Made by a program: the position numbers and the translations under genes. The notes below the pieces were generated by a model. It had not been told where the DNA came from. It saw only the letters and a program-made list of their open reading frames with translations, and did not search any database. Positions 1 to 10,087 of a DNA stretch of 64,000 nucleotides are shown one piece after another (position 1 is the first letter of the stretch; each line of letters begins with the position of its first letter). Origin of the DNA: Bacteroidota bacterium (GTDB taxonomy: Bacteria; Bacteroidota; Bacteroidia; AKYH767-A; OLB10); NCBI GenBank assembly GCA_016709725.1, contig JADJMG010000011.1, positions 62,001 to 126,000 of the forward strand, written 5' to 3'.

Positions 1-1622
1 TTCACAACCTTATTACTTGTTACCAATTATACGGACATCACCCAGCAAGATAATAGTGTTCCTCACTTCCATAATGATTATGTTTTTTACGCTAATGTAG
101 CTGCACATTTAAACGATACTAGAGTTGAAAACTACCAACTAAATAGTTCTTCCGAAACCATTAACCTTTATCACTACTCTGAAATATGGCTCACCTCATT
201 TATTAAATAAAATATCGAACGAACCCCTACATAAAGACTTTTCTTTTTCAAACAGTACCCATTTTATTTACCTTAGTATGGTTTGGTTTTTTTGTGATTG
301 CTACAACAATTTCAAAGAAGAGTTCTGAATTTACAATCTTTCTGTTGTCGACAATCTGCTTTGTTGTGGCGCCATTTGCCCTCTTTGTAAATCCATTTTC
401 CTCTATTTTAAAAGGAGATGTTTACGATTTAATCTTTACCAATTACTACAAATTATCAATCATCCAACTTTTCATAATCGGTATTTTTTTAACGAGAAAG
501 CACTTAGACTATTCGATTATACTCTTAGGTTTACTTGGAATCATTTATCCTACGACTATACCAGCAATTGCAGCAACTATTATTATAATTCTTCTTTACC
601 ATTATGCTAAGAATCGAAATTCCAAAATCGAACTCGTAAAATTGTTTTTTTATTGGTTTTCTTCTACCCTACTTTTACTTTCAATTCTATTTCTCTTTTC
701 AAATGAAAATTCAACTCAAGCAACAGAATCCATTTTTGAAAAATACATTGTTTCCATACCTGATTATTTAAAAACCATAGTCAACATTTTCGGATCAACA
801 TTTTTGAAAATAACCATCTCGTGCTCCCCTTATATAATTTTAGCAATAATCTTATACAAAAAAATAGAACTATCTATTAAAAAGGTTGCTCTTTCTGCGT
901 TGTTGGTCTTTCAAGTTTCTGGATTATTAGCATGGTCACTACTTTTGAGAATGCCGGATTCGGTTCAATTATGGTTTAATGTATATTTACCCGTTGTTAG
1001 TACTTGTATCTTTATACTACTCGTTTTAGCATTTGACGACGACCGCTTTTGGGTCAAACTATTTTCAATATCGTTAATCGTTTTAAATTTCGCAATACAC
1101 TTTCCAGAAAGAAATAAATATCATTATGCCACTACAGAAGAAAAAATAATTATCCAACATATACAGTCAACACCAGATCCTAAATTTGTATTTATAAGAA
1201 GTGCGAATGAGTTTAAATCTGTATTTGACAAAAACGTGAATTTTGCAATAATTGCTAATTATATTTCATATTTCACCAAATCTTATGCACCCGTTTGTAT
1301 AAATACAGATCAGATTACCGCTGAAAATTCGTGGGAAAAAGAGTTTATAGATAAATCTCCTTTCGCTGTTTTTTCTGCTTCTCAACATTCTCGTTTAAGC
1401 AATGCTCAATTAAAATATATTGCCATGCACCAAGTTAAATTTCTCATATCATCAGAAAATGTATCGATACCTCCATACATAGATAGAATAACAGATACAA
1501 CAATAAACGATCACCACAACAAGATTAAAGTTTTGATTTTAAAAAATAACTACAGTGGAAATAACTTATTCCAAATGTTCGGTAGAAATTTCCAAACTAT
1601 ACAATTCAAATTTAACTTATAA
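1..1622 (+). CDS. Multi-pass membrane protein, 5' partial, frameshifted
   Basis: I do not recognise the family. Frame 1 is open from the window edge to a TAA at 208-210 and carries a segment HNDYVFYANVAAHLN followed by YHYSEIWLTSF. A second frame, open from about 207 to 1622, gives a roughly 440-residue protein with many hydrophobic helices in its first 260 residues and a soluble C-terminal part. Removing one A near 205-207 and another near 234-236 joins the two into one reading frame, so this is probably a single gene whose 5' end lies outside the window. Its place at the head of a polysaccharide locus would suit an integral membrane glycan enzyme or polymerase, but that is inference. The apparent GTG start at 294 is probably an artefact of the frame break. 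Confidence 0.6.
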
Positions 1623-1766
1623 ATTATAACTCTAGTTAGAATAAATAAAAGCAAATCGGGAAGAACGATCACATCGTCAACTTTGTAACCAAAACGATTC
1701 ATTAAAACTACCTTGAATTAATAGAAATGTTAATTATATTAGAAGTCTAAAAAGACACTACCAGCA

Positions 1767-2180
1767 ATGCGTTATAAAGAACCTCATCTTATCGACTTTC
1801 CTAAGCTAGGAGAAAGTTCAATCGGCTACATATCAGTTACATCCAATGATAAACTTCCATTTAAATTAGAGCGACTTTTCTGGACATATTATACACCAGA
1901 AAGTATTGTTAGGGGCAGACATGCTCATCATAAAACCGAACAAATACTCATTGCAGTTACGGGAAGAATAATTGTGACAACGGATGACGGCAACGGCACT
2001 ATCAAAAACTTCGTTCTAGACACTCCGAACAAAGGTGTCTATATTCCTCCTAACGTTTGGCATACTATGCAATATTCACATACATCCATACAAATGGTTT
2101 TGGCATCAACCTTATTTGATGAAGCAGATTACATAAGAGATTATGAAACTTTTAAAAAAATTTGGACTCAAAATTTATGA
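1767..2180 (+). CDS. fdtA: FdtA/QdtA-like dTDP-4-keto-6-deoxyhexose 3,4-ketoisomerase
   Basis: Small cupin enzyme of 137 residues, the usual size for the FdtA/QdtA/WxcM family. It moves the keto group of dTDP-4-keto-6-deoxyglucose from C4 to C3, the first committed step to dTDP-3-amino-3,6-dideoxyhexoses. Family motifs are visible: an RGRHAHHKTEQ segment with the histidine cluster, and VYIPPNVWHTM near residues 90-100. The TGA stop overlaps the ATG of the acetyltransferase gene in an ATGA arrangement, and an aminotransferase follows, so the three genes form one translationally coupled pathway. Sequence alone does not tell me whether the product has the galacto (Fuc3N) or gluco (Qui3N) configuration. 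Confidence 0.88.
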   Translation: MRYKEPHLIDFPKLGESSIGYISVTSNDKLPFKLERLFWTYYTPESIVRGRHAHHKTEQILIAVTGRIIVTTDDGNGTIKNFVLDTPNKGVYIPPNVWHTMQYSHTSIQMVLASTLFDEADYIRDYETFKKIWTQNL

Positions 2181-2737
2181 AAAATGTACAAATACATCCT
2201 CATGCGATTGTTGAAACCACTGATATAGGTGAAAACACGCGTATTTGGGCCTTTGTTCATATTTTGAATGGAGCCAAAATAGGAGCAAATTGCAACATCT
2301 GTGATCATTGCTACATAGAATATGATGTCCAAATTGGAAATAATGTGACCATAAAATCTGGTATTTATATTTGGGAAGGTGTTCGAATTGCAGATGATGT
2401 TTTTCTTGGTCCAAATGTGGTATTTACTAATGATCTTCGTCCTCGAAGTAAAAAATATATTAAATCCATAGAAACACAAATTGAGAAAGGTGCGTCAATT
2501 GGAGCGAATTCAACCATTTTAGCGGGTGTAAGAATTGGAAAATATGCAATGGCCGGTATCGGATCTGTGATTACAAGAGATGTTCCTGACTATGCACTTG
2601 TCTATGGAAATCCTGCCAAAATAAAAGGATGGGTTGATGAAGAAGGGCAGAAATTAACTAAACATGGAAATGATCAATGGATATCACCCAATAAATCAGT
2701 TTATATTTTAACTTCAACCGGACTATTAAAAACATGA
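2177..2737 (+). CDS. fdtC: FdtC-like sugar N-acetyltransferase (left-handed beta-helix)
   Basis: Hexapeptide-repeat acyltransferase of 186 residues, predicted to acetylate the 3-amino group of the dTDP-3-amino-3,6-dideoxyhexose made by its neighbours. Imperfect [LIV]-G-x4 hexapeptides run through the protein (IGENTRIWAFVHI, IGANCNICDHC, IGNNVTIKSGI, IGANSTILAGVRIGKYAMAGIGSVITRDVP) and the C-terminus has the usual YGNPAKIKGWV. I chose the ATG at 2177, which overlaps the preceding stop as ATGA, rather than the upstream in-frame TTG at 2162. The gene ends in another ATGA overlap with the aminotransferase. Assignment as FdtC rather than QdtC or WbbJ rests on the neighbours. Confidence 0.85.
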   Translation: MKNVQIHPHAIVETTDIGENTRIWAFVHILNGAKIGANCNICDHCYIEYDVQIGNNVTIKSGIYIWEGVRIADDVFLGPNVVFTNDLRPRSKKYIKSIETQIEKGASIGANSTILAGVRIGKYAMAGIGSVITRDVPDYALVYGNPAKIKGWVDEEGQKLTKHGNDQWISPNKSVYILTSTGLLKT

Positions 2738-3839
2738 AAATTCCATTTCTTTCATTCACACAAATGAATAATTTAGTTAAGTCTGAATTAATACAATCCT
2801 TTGATAAATTTATTGACGATGGGTGGTACATATTAGGAAACAAACTAAAATTATTTGAACAAGAATATGCTAATTTTTCAGGTACGAATTATTGTTCAGG
2901 AGTTGGAAACGGATTAGATGCACTTATTCTATCACTGAAGGCATTGAATATTGGTGCAGGTGATGAAGTAATTGTACCCTCAAACACCTACATTGCAACA
3001 TGGCTTGCTGTTTCCTATGTAGGAGCCAAACCAATTCCTGTTGAACCTAGAATTGAAACTTACAATATAAATCCAGATTGTATTGAGGAAAAAATAAACT
3101 TAAATACAAAAGCGATATTACCGGTTCATCTTTATGGACAGTCCTGCGAAATGGATTTAATTATGTCAATTGCCAATAAGCATAATCTATTTGTTGTTGA
3201 AGACAACGCTCAAGCCCAAGGTGCGAAGTATCTAGATAAAAGACGGGTAGTTTTGGAAATATAAATGCTACTAGTTTTTACCCAGGAAAAATTTGGGAGC
3301 CTATGGCGATGCTGGTGCAATAACTACCGATGACGAACAACTTTATAAAAATGTTAATACCATCAGAAATTATGGATCCAATCAAAAATACTTTAATGAA
3401 ATTAAAGGTGTCAATTCAAGACTTGATGAATTACAAGCACTTTTCTTATCAATAAAACTAAAACAACTCAACGAGTGGAACGATGAAAAAGAATAAAAAT
3501 TGCCAATAAATACAATTCGCTCCTGAGCAATGTAGGCGACATCGTTTTACCTCAACTAGCAAAAAATGCATCATCCGTTTATCATCTTTACGTAATTCGC
3601 ACAAAAAACGAGATGAACTTCAAGAACACTTAACAAAAAATGAAATTGGAACGCTCATACATTACCCTCTACCGCCCCACTTGCAAAAAGCATATGTAGA
3701 ATTGAATTATAAAAAAGGTGATTTTCAACTATCAGAAGAAATTGCCGAAACTTGTTTGAGTTTACCAATTTATCCTGGGCTTTCAGATGAGAACATCGAA
3801 TGTATTGTTAACTCAATAAAAAAATTCTACAATGCCTAA
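2734..3839 (+). CDS. fdtB: FdtB-like DegT/DnrJ/EryC1 PLP aminotransferase, frameshifted
   Basis: Sugar aminotransferase of about 368 residues after repair, expected to transaminate the 3-keto sugar nucleotide made by the FdtA-like enzyme. The first frame (2734-3264) has GTNYCSGVGNGLDAL, EVIVPSNTYIATWLAV and VVEDNAQAQGA, typical DegT cofactor-site segments. The PLP lysine motif FYPGKNLGAYGDAG falls at a frame break near 3285-3295. Further breaks lie near 3242, at GAAAAAGAA (3484-3492) and near 3600-3607. Each can be explained by one base, usually an A missing from an A run. The last part, ending NSIKKFYNA, returns in a third frame with its stop at 3837-3839 and overlaps the next gene by 8 bases. 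The ATG at 2734 overlaps the upstream stop as ATGA. Confidence 0.85.
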
Positions 3840-4759
3840 ATTATCTATAATCATTCCTTGTTATTACAGTGAACATAATATTCCTGTAACTACAAAAGAA
3901 CTAATTGAAAATGAAAAAGTATTTCCGAGTGATGTAGAGTTTGAATATATCATGGTTGATGATGGCTCGAAAGATAATACTATCGAAAAATTGAAGGAAT
4001 TCAAGAATCAACATCCGAACAAAGTTAAAATTGTAAAACTTTCAGGAAACTTCGGATCATATAATGCCATCCAGGCAGGAATGAAATATGCGGAGGGAGA
4101 TGTAAACGTTGTTATTGCTGTTGACTTACAAGATCCGCCAGAGTTAATGTTGAAAATGTATAACTATTGGTTAAATGGAATTAAATTGGTGGTAGCAAAT
4201 CGAAATGAAAGAGAAGATTCCTTTTTTAGCAAGACTTTTCGCAAAAAGTTACCAAAAACTAATACAAAAATTTGCTCTTCCGAATTTACCCAACGGAGGG
4301 TTTGATTACTGTTTATTCGATCGACAATTAAAAGATCAGGTAATCGAATTAAACGAGAATAATACCAACAGCCTGTATTTACTGATGTGGCTTAAGTATG
4401 ACTTTGTATCCATCCCCTATACGCGACGCAAAAGGTCAATTGGAAAATCCAGATGGACACTGAAGAAGAAGATAAAATTATTCGTTGATTCATTTGTTTC
4501 CTTTTCCTATGCACCGCTACGTCTCATCACAATTTCTGGATTACTTCTTGGATTGATTTCATTTATATATGCGATTTATGTTGTCTTTGCAAGACTTAGT
4601 GGCGTTATTGATGTACAAGGTTGGACAACCATGATGGTAGTGTTTCTAGTGATTTCATCCTTTCAAATGATTTCCATTGGAATCATTGGAGAATATCTAT
4701 GGAGAAGTTTGGAATCGTCCAGAAAGAGAGCACCCTATGTTATCGATCAAGTGATTTGA
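3832..4759 (+). CDS. GT2 glycosyltransferase (GtrB/DPM1-like), frameshifted
   Basis: Family 2 glycosyltransferase of about 308 residues, likely transferring a sugar from a nucleotide donor to a polyprenyl phosphate or glycan acceptor at the inner membrane. The N-terminus has the GT-A start KLSIIIPCYYSEHNI, then VDDGSKDNT and VDLQDPPELM with its acidic metal site. The C-terminal part has YTRRKRSIGKSRWTLKKKIKL followed by two hydrophobic helices (about residues 225-250 and 260-285) typical of GtrB-like enzymes. The frame breaks in the T6 run at 4222-4227; one T fewer gives DSFLARLFAKSYQ and restores the protein. It overlaps the aminotransferase by 8 bases, so it belongs to the same operon. Confidence 0.85.
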
Positions 4760-4867
4760 CAGCGCTCACCTACTCATCAATAAATAAAAGATACCCTTAA
4801 AGAAACGAAGAGTGGATTAGAATTAATAATTCTATGACTAGTCAATAATATATGTGGGGTTTAATTA

Positions 4868-6008
4868 ATGGAAGATAGAATAAGAAACACCGGATACTTC
4901 CCTGCACTCACAGGAATTCGAGCCATTTCTGCCTATATGGTGTTTATCCATCACTTTAACCCATTTCCTGATTCAGCAGAAACTAAATGGCTACATGATT
5001 TCATTAATGAATTCCACATTGGAGTTACATTTTTTTTTACACTTAGCGGTTTTTAATTGCATATAGATACTTTGATGACAAAAAATAAATTACAAAAAGT
5101 ACTTGACCAACCGCTTTGCGAGAATATATCCTATGTACTTTTTACTTACCACGTTTACTTTTGTAGCTGGAGCGATCTTTCTGAATCAAAATCAAATTCA
5201 CGATGCAAAGATCTATTTGTTAAATATCACATTTTTTAGAGGGTTTTTTACAGATTTTAAATTCACTGGAATTGCACAGGGATGGTCTTTAACAGTTGAA
5301 GAATTGTTTTATCTACTTGCTCCTATTAGTTTTATTCTAATAAAAAGATCAAAAATATACTTAATCATCATTCCGCTTATTCTATTAACTATTGGATTAG
5401 TTTCTGTGTTCTTTTTTAAAGAAATTAATTTCCATGGATTCATGGGAGAAATGAACTTCATGTTACTTTATACTTTTTTCGGAAGAAGCACAGAATTTTT
5501 CTTAGGAATTTTTCTTGCCTTACTATATAAGCAACGACCACACATTGGTTTCAATGGATTATTTACTTATTTAGGTTTATTTATTATCTTTCTTATGGTT
5601 TTCATTTTAAGTACGCTGAAAGGTGATTCAACGTATGGATTACATCATCCTATGGGAATAGTAGTTAACAACGTTTTACTTCCAGCATTTGGAATTTGTA
5701 CTTTTTTCTGGGGATTACTTACCGAAAAAACCATTCTTAATAAAATTCTTGGATCCAAACTATTTGAAACGCTAGGCAAAAGTTCATACATATTTTATCT
5801 CATTCATATGGGATTAATCAGTATTGTAATTGGAAAAACGGTAGGAAATCAATTAACTTTATTTATTCTGTTAAACATTCTTTCCTTTTACTTTATCATT
5901 ATCTTGAAGAACCCATTAATAAATTTTAAGAAAACGAATGTCAAAGCAGTAACAAGAATAATACAATGTCAACAAATAATATTCTTTACATTTCATACGA
6001 TGGAATGA
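4868..6008 (+). CDS. Acyltransferase family 3 (OafA/YrhL-like), frameshifted
   Basis: Integral membrane O-acyltransferase that probably acetylates a sugar of the surface polysaccharide. The N-terminus has YFPALTGIRAISAYMVFIHHF, the family's R-x10-H type active-site segment, followed by FHIGVTFFFTLSGF. The frame breaks in the T5 run at 5050-5054 and in the A6 run at 5080-5085. Adding one base at each gives SGFLIAYRYFDDKKINYKKYLTNRFARIYPMYFLL, continuous with the longer downstream frame from 5103. About nine further hydrophobic helices follow, including the expected GWSLTVEELFYLL. The C-terminal end is uncertain: the open frame runs to 6008 inside the next gene, but another indel near 5925-5935 would stop it at 5950-5952. 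Confidence 0.82.
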
Positions 6009-7227
6009 CTGACTCATTAGGTCAATCACAAGTACTGCCTTATCTATGTGGATTATCAGCTAAAGGGTATCAGCTGACGTTGATTAGTGCTGAAAAATCG
6101 GATAAATTTAAAGCGTTAAGCAATGGTATTAGAAAAATTTGCAACGAAAATAATATTGAGTGGCACCCCGTTTCGTACACTAAAAAACCACCTATAGTTA
6201 GTACTTTTTATGACATAAGGAATATCACCCGTAAGGCATTAAAATTAAACAGAGAGAAAAAATTTAAACTTATCCATTGTAGGAGTTACATTCCTGCTTT
6301 AATTGGATTACATCTAAAAAACAAATATCAAATTCCTTTTCTTTTTGATATGCGTGGCTTTTGGGTGGATGAGAAAGTAGATGGAAATATTTGGAATATG
6401 AATAATCCTTTGTTCCGATTTATTTTTAGATTCATGAAAAAGAAGGAAAAAGTATTTTTTCGAACAGCAGATACAATTGTTTCCTTAACAAAAAAAGCAA
6501 TTCCTACAATCAACTCCATTTCAAATAGTGGAGACATTTCAAAAAAAATAAAAGTAAATCCTTGTTGCGTAGATGTTCGTCACTTTGACAGCGCGAATGT
6601 CAGTTCGGAAATGCGCGCGTATTGGAAAACTAAATTAAATATTCAGTCTAATGATTACATTTTATCCTATTTAGGAAGTTTAAGTACCTGGTATTTACCA
6701 GAGGAGATGTTACGATTTTTCTTGCGATTTAAAATTCAAGTTCCGCACGCAAAGTTTTTAATAATCACTACCGAAGATGCTCAGCCATTTATTAAAATGG
6801 CTGAAAAAATAGGAGTACCTTTAGATTCATTAATTTTTACATCGTCCAACAGAAATGATTTGCCTGCGCTTTTATCACTCTGTAATACTTCGTTGTTCTT
6901 CATAAAACCCGCCTTTTCAAAATTGCAAGTTCACCAACAAAACTTGGTGAGTTATTAAGCATGGGAATTCCTGTAATTTGTAATACTGGCATTGGAGACA
7001 CGGATGAAATGATTAAATCATCGCAGTCAGGAGTGATCTGCAAATCATTCGACGAAAAAGAATATGATCGATGTACAGAAGAGATTCTCAGCTTAGAAAA
7101 AACATTAAATAAAGAATTTACACGGAGTAAAGCTATCGAATTATTTAGTCTTGAAAATGGAGTTAATTGTTATCACGCCATTTATCAAGAATTGATAACT
7201 AAGAATGATGGTAGGGTTCATTCTTAA
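5966..7227 (+). CDS. GT4-type glycosyltransferase (GT-B fold), frameshifted
   Basis: Glycosyltransferase of about 420 residues after repair. The N-terminal half starts NILYISYDGMTDSLGQSQVLPYL, the donor-independent Rossmann domain of many Bacteroidota GT4 enzymes. The C-terminal half has LSYLGSLSTWY, then the nucleotide-sugar region. The first frame ends at 6958; adding one A to the A4 run at 6919-6922 gives KPAFSKIASSPTKLGELL and joins SMGIPVICNTGIGDTDEMI in the frame to 7227. It closes the polysaccharide locus, and its 3' end overlaps the convergent rlmH gene by 29 bases. The sugar specificity cannot be read from sequence. Confidence 0.85.
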
Positions 7228-7669
7228 GTATTGTCATGGAGCGGTACAACTGTTCCGCAAAAATCACTCTCACCATTTGATGTGTAAAAGTCATTTTTGA
7301 TAATGAAAGTTGCTCATTTGCTCTTTCCTTTAATTCCGAATGAAATCCATAAGCTCCACCCACTACAAAAATTAAATCTCCTTGAATGGAAATAAATTTT
7401 TTATTTAACCATTTTGCAAATTCTTCAGAACTTAAATGAGCTCCATTCTCATCGAGCAATATGAGATGATCACTTGACTTTACATGTGACATAATTTTAT
7501 TGGATTCCTCATCCAATATTTCTTGATTCTTCCTTTTTGTGGTAGAGCTAATCTCCAACTCGATAAACTCTACAGGCAAATATCGCTTCAGTCGACTTTT
7601 ATATTCAGTCAAACCCTCCTTCACCCAACTACCTACCGTCTTATTTACAAATAATACCTTGATTTTCAA
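7199..7669 (-). CDS. rlmH: RlmH, 23S rRNA (pseudouridine1915-N3)-methyltransferase
   Basis: SPOUT-class methyltransferase that uses S-adenosylmethionine to methylate N3 of pseudouridine 1915 in helix 69 of 23S rRNA. At 156 residues it matches the normal family length. Visible family features are the start MKIKVLFVNKT, the SAM-binding stretch LIFVVGGAYGFHSEL with its glycine-rich knot loop, and the C-terminal TFTHQMVRVIFAEQLYRSM followed by NEPYHHS. It lies alone on the minus strand between the polysaccharide locus and the DUF4783/nadC group. No strong promoter was seen upstream. Confidence 0.93.
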   Translation of the reverse strand: MKIKVLFVNKTVGSWVKEGLTEYKSRLKRYLPVEFIELEISSTTKRKNQEILDEESNKIMSHVKSSDHLILLDENGAHLSSEEFAKWLNKKFISIQGDLIFVVGGAYGFHSELKERANEQLSLSKMTFTHQMVRVIFAEQLYRSMTILKNEPYHHS

Positions 7670-7825
7670 TACTTTAAATATTAATTATTAATTAATTCTG
7701 TTAATAACACAGCTCAATTTATGTGAGAACAAGCAAAAAAGCATGTATTTTTGGTAAAATTGGATAATAAATACGATAAAATCATTTTTGGCAAGGAGTT
7801 TGCCGTCTAAAGCCGATTACAAAAA

Positions 7826-8218
7826 ATGAAAAACCTTATCACCATTCTCAGTATTGTCATCCTAAGTATAGGTCAAACATTCGCTCAAAACGACCTTTTG
7901 GATGAAATCGCTACTTCCATTCGTTCAGGTGACGCCCGTTCAGTATCAAGGTATTTCGGAAATACTATTGACCTTACTATCATTTCTCAAGAAGAAGTCT
8001 ACAGTAAAGTTCAAGCTGAGCAAATCCTTAAAGATTTCTTTTTAAAAAATCAGCCTCGCTCATTCACGATTATTCACAAAGGTGAATCAAAAGAAGGTGC
8101 ACGTTATGCAATTGGAAGCTTAGTTACCAATTCTGGACAAATCTACAGAACCTACTTTTATATGAAACAACAGGGTAATTCGGCTATAATTCAAGAATTA
8201 CGATTCATGAAAGAATAA
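7826..8218 (+). CDS. DUF4783 secreted protein
   Basis: Protein of 130 residues with a clear Sec signal peptide (MKNLITILSIVILSIGQTFAQ, cleavage after TFA-Q) and a short NTF2-like alpha/beta domain (DLLDEIATSIRSGDARSVSRYF ... GQIYRTYFYMKQQGNSAIIQELRFMKE). This is the DUF4783 family, of unknown function and common in Bacteroidota. It sits just upstream of nadC, with a strong terminator between them at 8235-8268. It is predicted to be periplasmic. I see no catalytic motif. Confidence 0.8.
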   Translation: MKNLITILSIVILSIGQTFAQNDLLDEIATSIRSGDARSVSRYFGNTIDLTIISQEEVYSKVQAEQILKDFFLKNQPRSFTIIHKGESKEGARYAIGSLVTNSGQIYRTYFYMKQQGNSAIIQELRFMKE

Positions 8219-8234
8219 ATAACCACATACATTG

Positions 8235-8268
8235 AAAAGCTGCTTCTACACTAAGAAGCAGCTTTTTT
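8235..8268 (+). terminator. Rho-independent terminator after the DUF4783 gene
   Basis: Perfect 11-base stem AAGCTGCTTCT / AGAAGCAGCTT with a six-base loop, followed by a T run. It lies 16 bases after the DUF4783 stop and separates that gene from nadC. Confidence 0.85.
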
Positions 8269-8313
8269 ATTTTATTCCTATTAAGTGAATAAGAATATGC
8301 AATTTTGCAACAT

Positions 8314-9149
8314 ATGGAGCTTAGCGAATTTATTAAAGCCTCTTTGGCTGAAGACCTTGGTGATGGTGATCATACTTCACAATCTACGATACCCTCCTCA
8401 CAAGTTGGCAAAGCACATTTACTTGTAAAGGATGATGGAATCGTATCTGGTTTAAATGTAGCCAAAGAAATTTTCAAGACAGTAGACCCTGATTTGATCT
8501 TAACATTTTTTGCCAGAGATGGAGAAGAAATAAAAAAAGGAGACTTGCTCTTTAATGTAGATGGGAAGGTACAAAGCATTTTAATAGCAGAACGGTTAGT
8601 TCTAAATTGCATGCAACGCATGAGTGGAATTGCGACTACAGCAAAAAAATATGTAGATGCTGTTGCTGGTACCAACGCGAAAATATTAGACACGCGAAAA
8701 ACAACACCTCTCCTTCGCTTTTTAGAAAAAGAAGCCGTACGAACTGGAGGTGCGCACAACCATCGCTTTGGATTATATGACATGATTTTAATTAAAGATA
8801 ATCATGTAGACAGTGCTGGAGGAATTCAGCTTGCTCTTGAAAAAGCTAAATTGTACATTGAAAGTAAAAACATATCCATTCCTATAGAAATTGAAACTAG
8901 AAATTTAGAAGAAGTCAAGGAAGCAGTTATAAGTGGTATACCAAACCGAATCATGTTTGATAATTTCGCACCAGAACTCATTCAAAAGCTTTATTAATTG
9001 TCGACCGCAAAATGGAAACAGAAGCTTCGGGTGGAATAAATTTAAATAATGTAAGAAGCTATGCATTAACAGGCGTAGACTGTATTTCTATTGGTGCTTT
9101 AACTCACAGTGTAAAAAGTCTTGATTTGAGTCTTAAAATAGTTAAATGA
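8314..9149 (+). CDS. nadC: NadC, nicotinate-nucleotide pyrophosphorylase (carboxylating), frameshifted
   Basis: Quinolinate phosphoribosyltransferase of the de novo NAD pathway; it makes nicotinate mononucleotide from quinolinate and PRPP and releases CO2. It shows EDLGDGDHTS near the N-terminus, LNCMQRMSGIATTAKKYVDAV, the PRPP-site LDTRKTTPLLRFLEKEAVRTGG, NHRFGLYDMILIKDNHV and IEIETRNLEE. The frame stops at 8997, but adding one A to the run at 8984-8987 gives LIQKALLIVDRKMETEASGGIN and the conserved tail TGVDCISIGALTHS, ending at 9149. Repaired length is about 278 residues. I chose the ATG at 8314 over an in-frame TTG at 8305. The stop overlaps the next ATG by 4 bases (ATGA). Confidence 0.92.
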
Positions 9150-10087
9150 GTCATAATAAAATCTCAAAATTCTTTTTAAACTTGTGGCCCATTAAGCCAT
9201 TCATTCAATTTTCAAAAAGTCTGAAGCTGCAAGGATTTGAAGGTTTACCCTTGTATGATGTAGGAAATTTCTTTATTCAAAGGTTACAAAACAATGATTT
9301 ACAAACCCGTGCTCAGTCATTAGCATTTAGTTCTTTCCTTGCATTATTCCCCACGATCATTTTTATTTTTACATTGATTCCATACATCCCAATTCCTTCC
9401 TTTCCCGAAGAACTTCTTAAGCTTTTAAAAGATTTTCTCCCGTCTAATACTTATGAAGCAGCACATGAAACTATTGAAGACATTCTTTTACATCAACGCG
9501 GCGGATTATTGTCTTTTGGATTCTTCTTCGCACTCTACGTTTCTGCGGATGGAATCATGGCCTTAATGACATGGTTTAACCGAAGCTATCATGGTAAAGA
9601 GCAAAGATCAGGATGGAAGAAAAAAATAATGGCCATTGGACTAACTCTTACACTTGCTTCATTCGTGTTTTTAGCCATTGGACTTATACTAACCTTTGAA
9701 TATATCTATTTCTATCTTGAGGAGAAAAAAATATTCGTCAGCTTCATGCAACTTATCCTTATTTCAGCAGGGAAATGGGTGATCTTACTTACGCTTTGTT
9801 TTTCGGCAATTTCACTGCTGTATTACTTCGGTCCGTCGGAAAAAGACAAGTTAAAATTTATATCTGCGGGCTCATCCCTAGCCACGTTACTCATTATCGT
9901 AACCTCGTTAGGATTCAATTTTTTCTTAAACAACTTTGGGCAATACAACAAAGTTTACGGATCCATCGGAACACTGATTGTGATCTTGATTTGGCTTTAC
10001 ATAAATTCCTTTGTATTATTGATTGGATACGAATTAAACGTTTCCATAAAGAAAGCGAATAAAATTATTTCTCTTCCCAATCTGTAA
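9146..10087 (+). CDS. YihY/BrkB-family inner-membrane protein
   Basis: Protein of 313 residues with about six hydrophobic segments, matching the YihY/BrkB family. The typical segments are the N-terminal LQTRAQSLAFSSFLALFPTIIFIFT, the middle LLSFGFFFALYVSADGIMALMTWFNRSY and the C-terminal GSIGTLIVILIWLYINSFVLLIGYELNV. The family was once labelled ribonuclease BN in error; its true role is not firmly established. It is translationally coupled to nadC by an ATGA overlap. Its last 23 bases overlap the convergent end of the PKD-repeat gene. Confidence 0.88.
   Translation: MSHNKISKFFLNLWPIKPFIQFSKSLKLQGFEGLPLYDVGNFFIQRLQNNDLQTRAQSLAFSSFLALFPTIIFIFTLIPYIPIPSFPEELLKLLKDFLPSNTYEAAHETIEDILLHQRGGLLSFGFFFALYVSADGIMALMTWFNRSYHGKEQRSGWKKKIMAIGLTLTLASFVFLAIGLILTFEYIYFYLEEKKIFVSFMQLILISAGKWVILLTLCFSAISLLYYFGPSEKDKLKFISAGSSLATLLIIVTSLGFNFFLNNFGQYNKVYGSIGTLIVILIWLYINSFVLLIGYELNVSIKKANKIISLPNL

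Noticed and set aside
3293..3496. Separate 67-residue protein
   Set aside because: It is the middle of the DegT aminotransferase read through a frame break, not an independent gene.
5057..5239. Separate 60-residue protein
   Set aside because: It lies over the repaired acyltransferase reading frame and has no family features.
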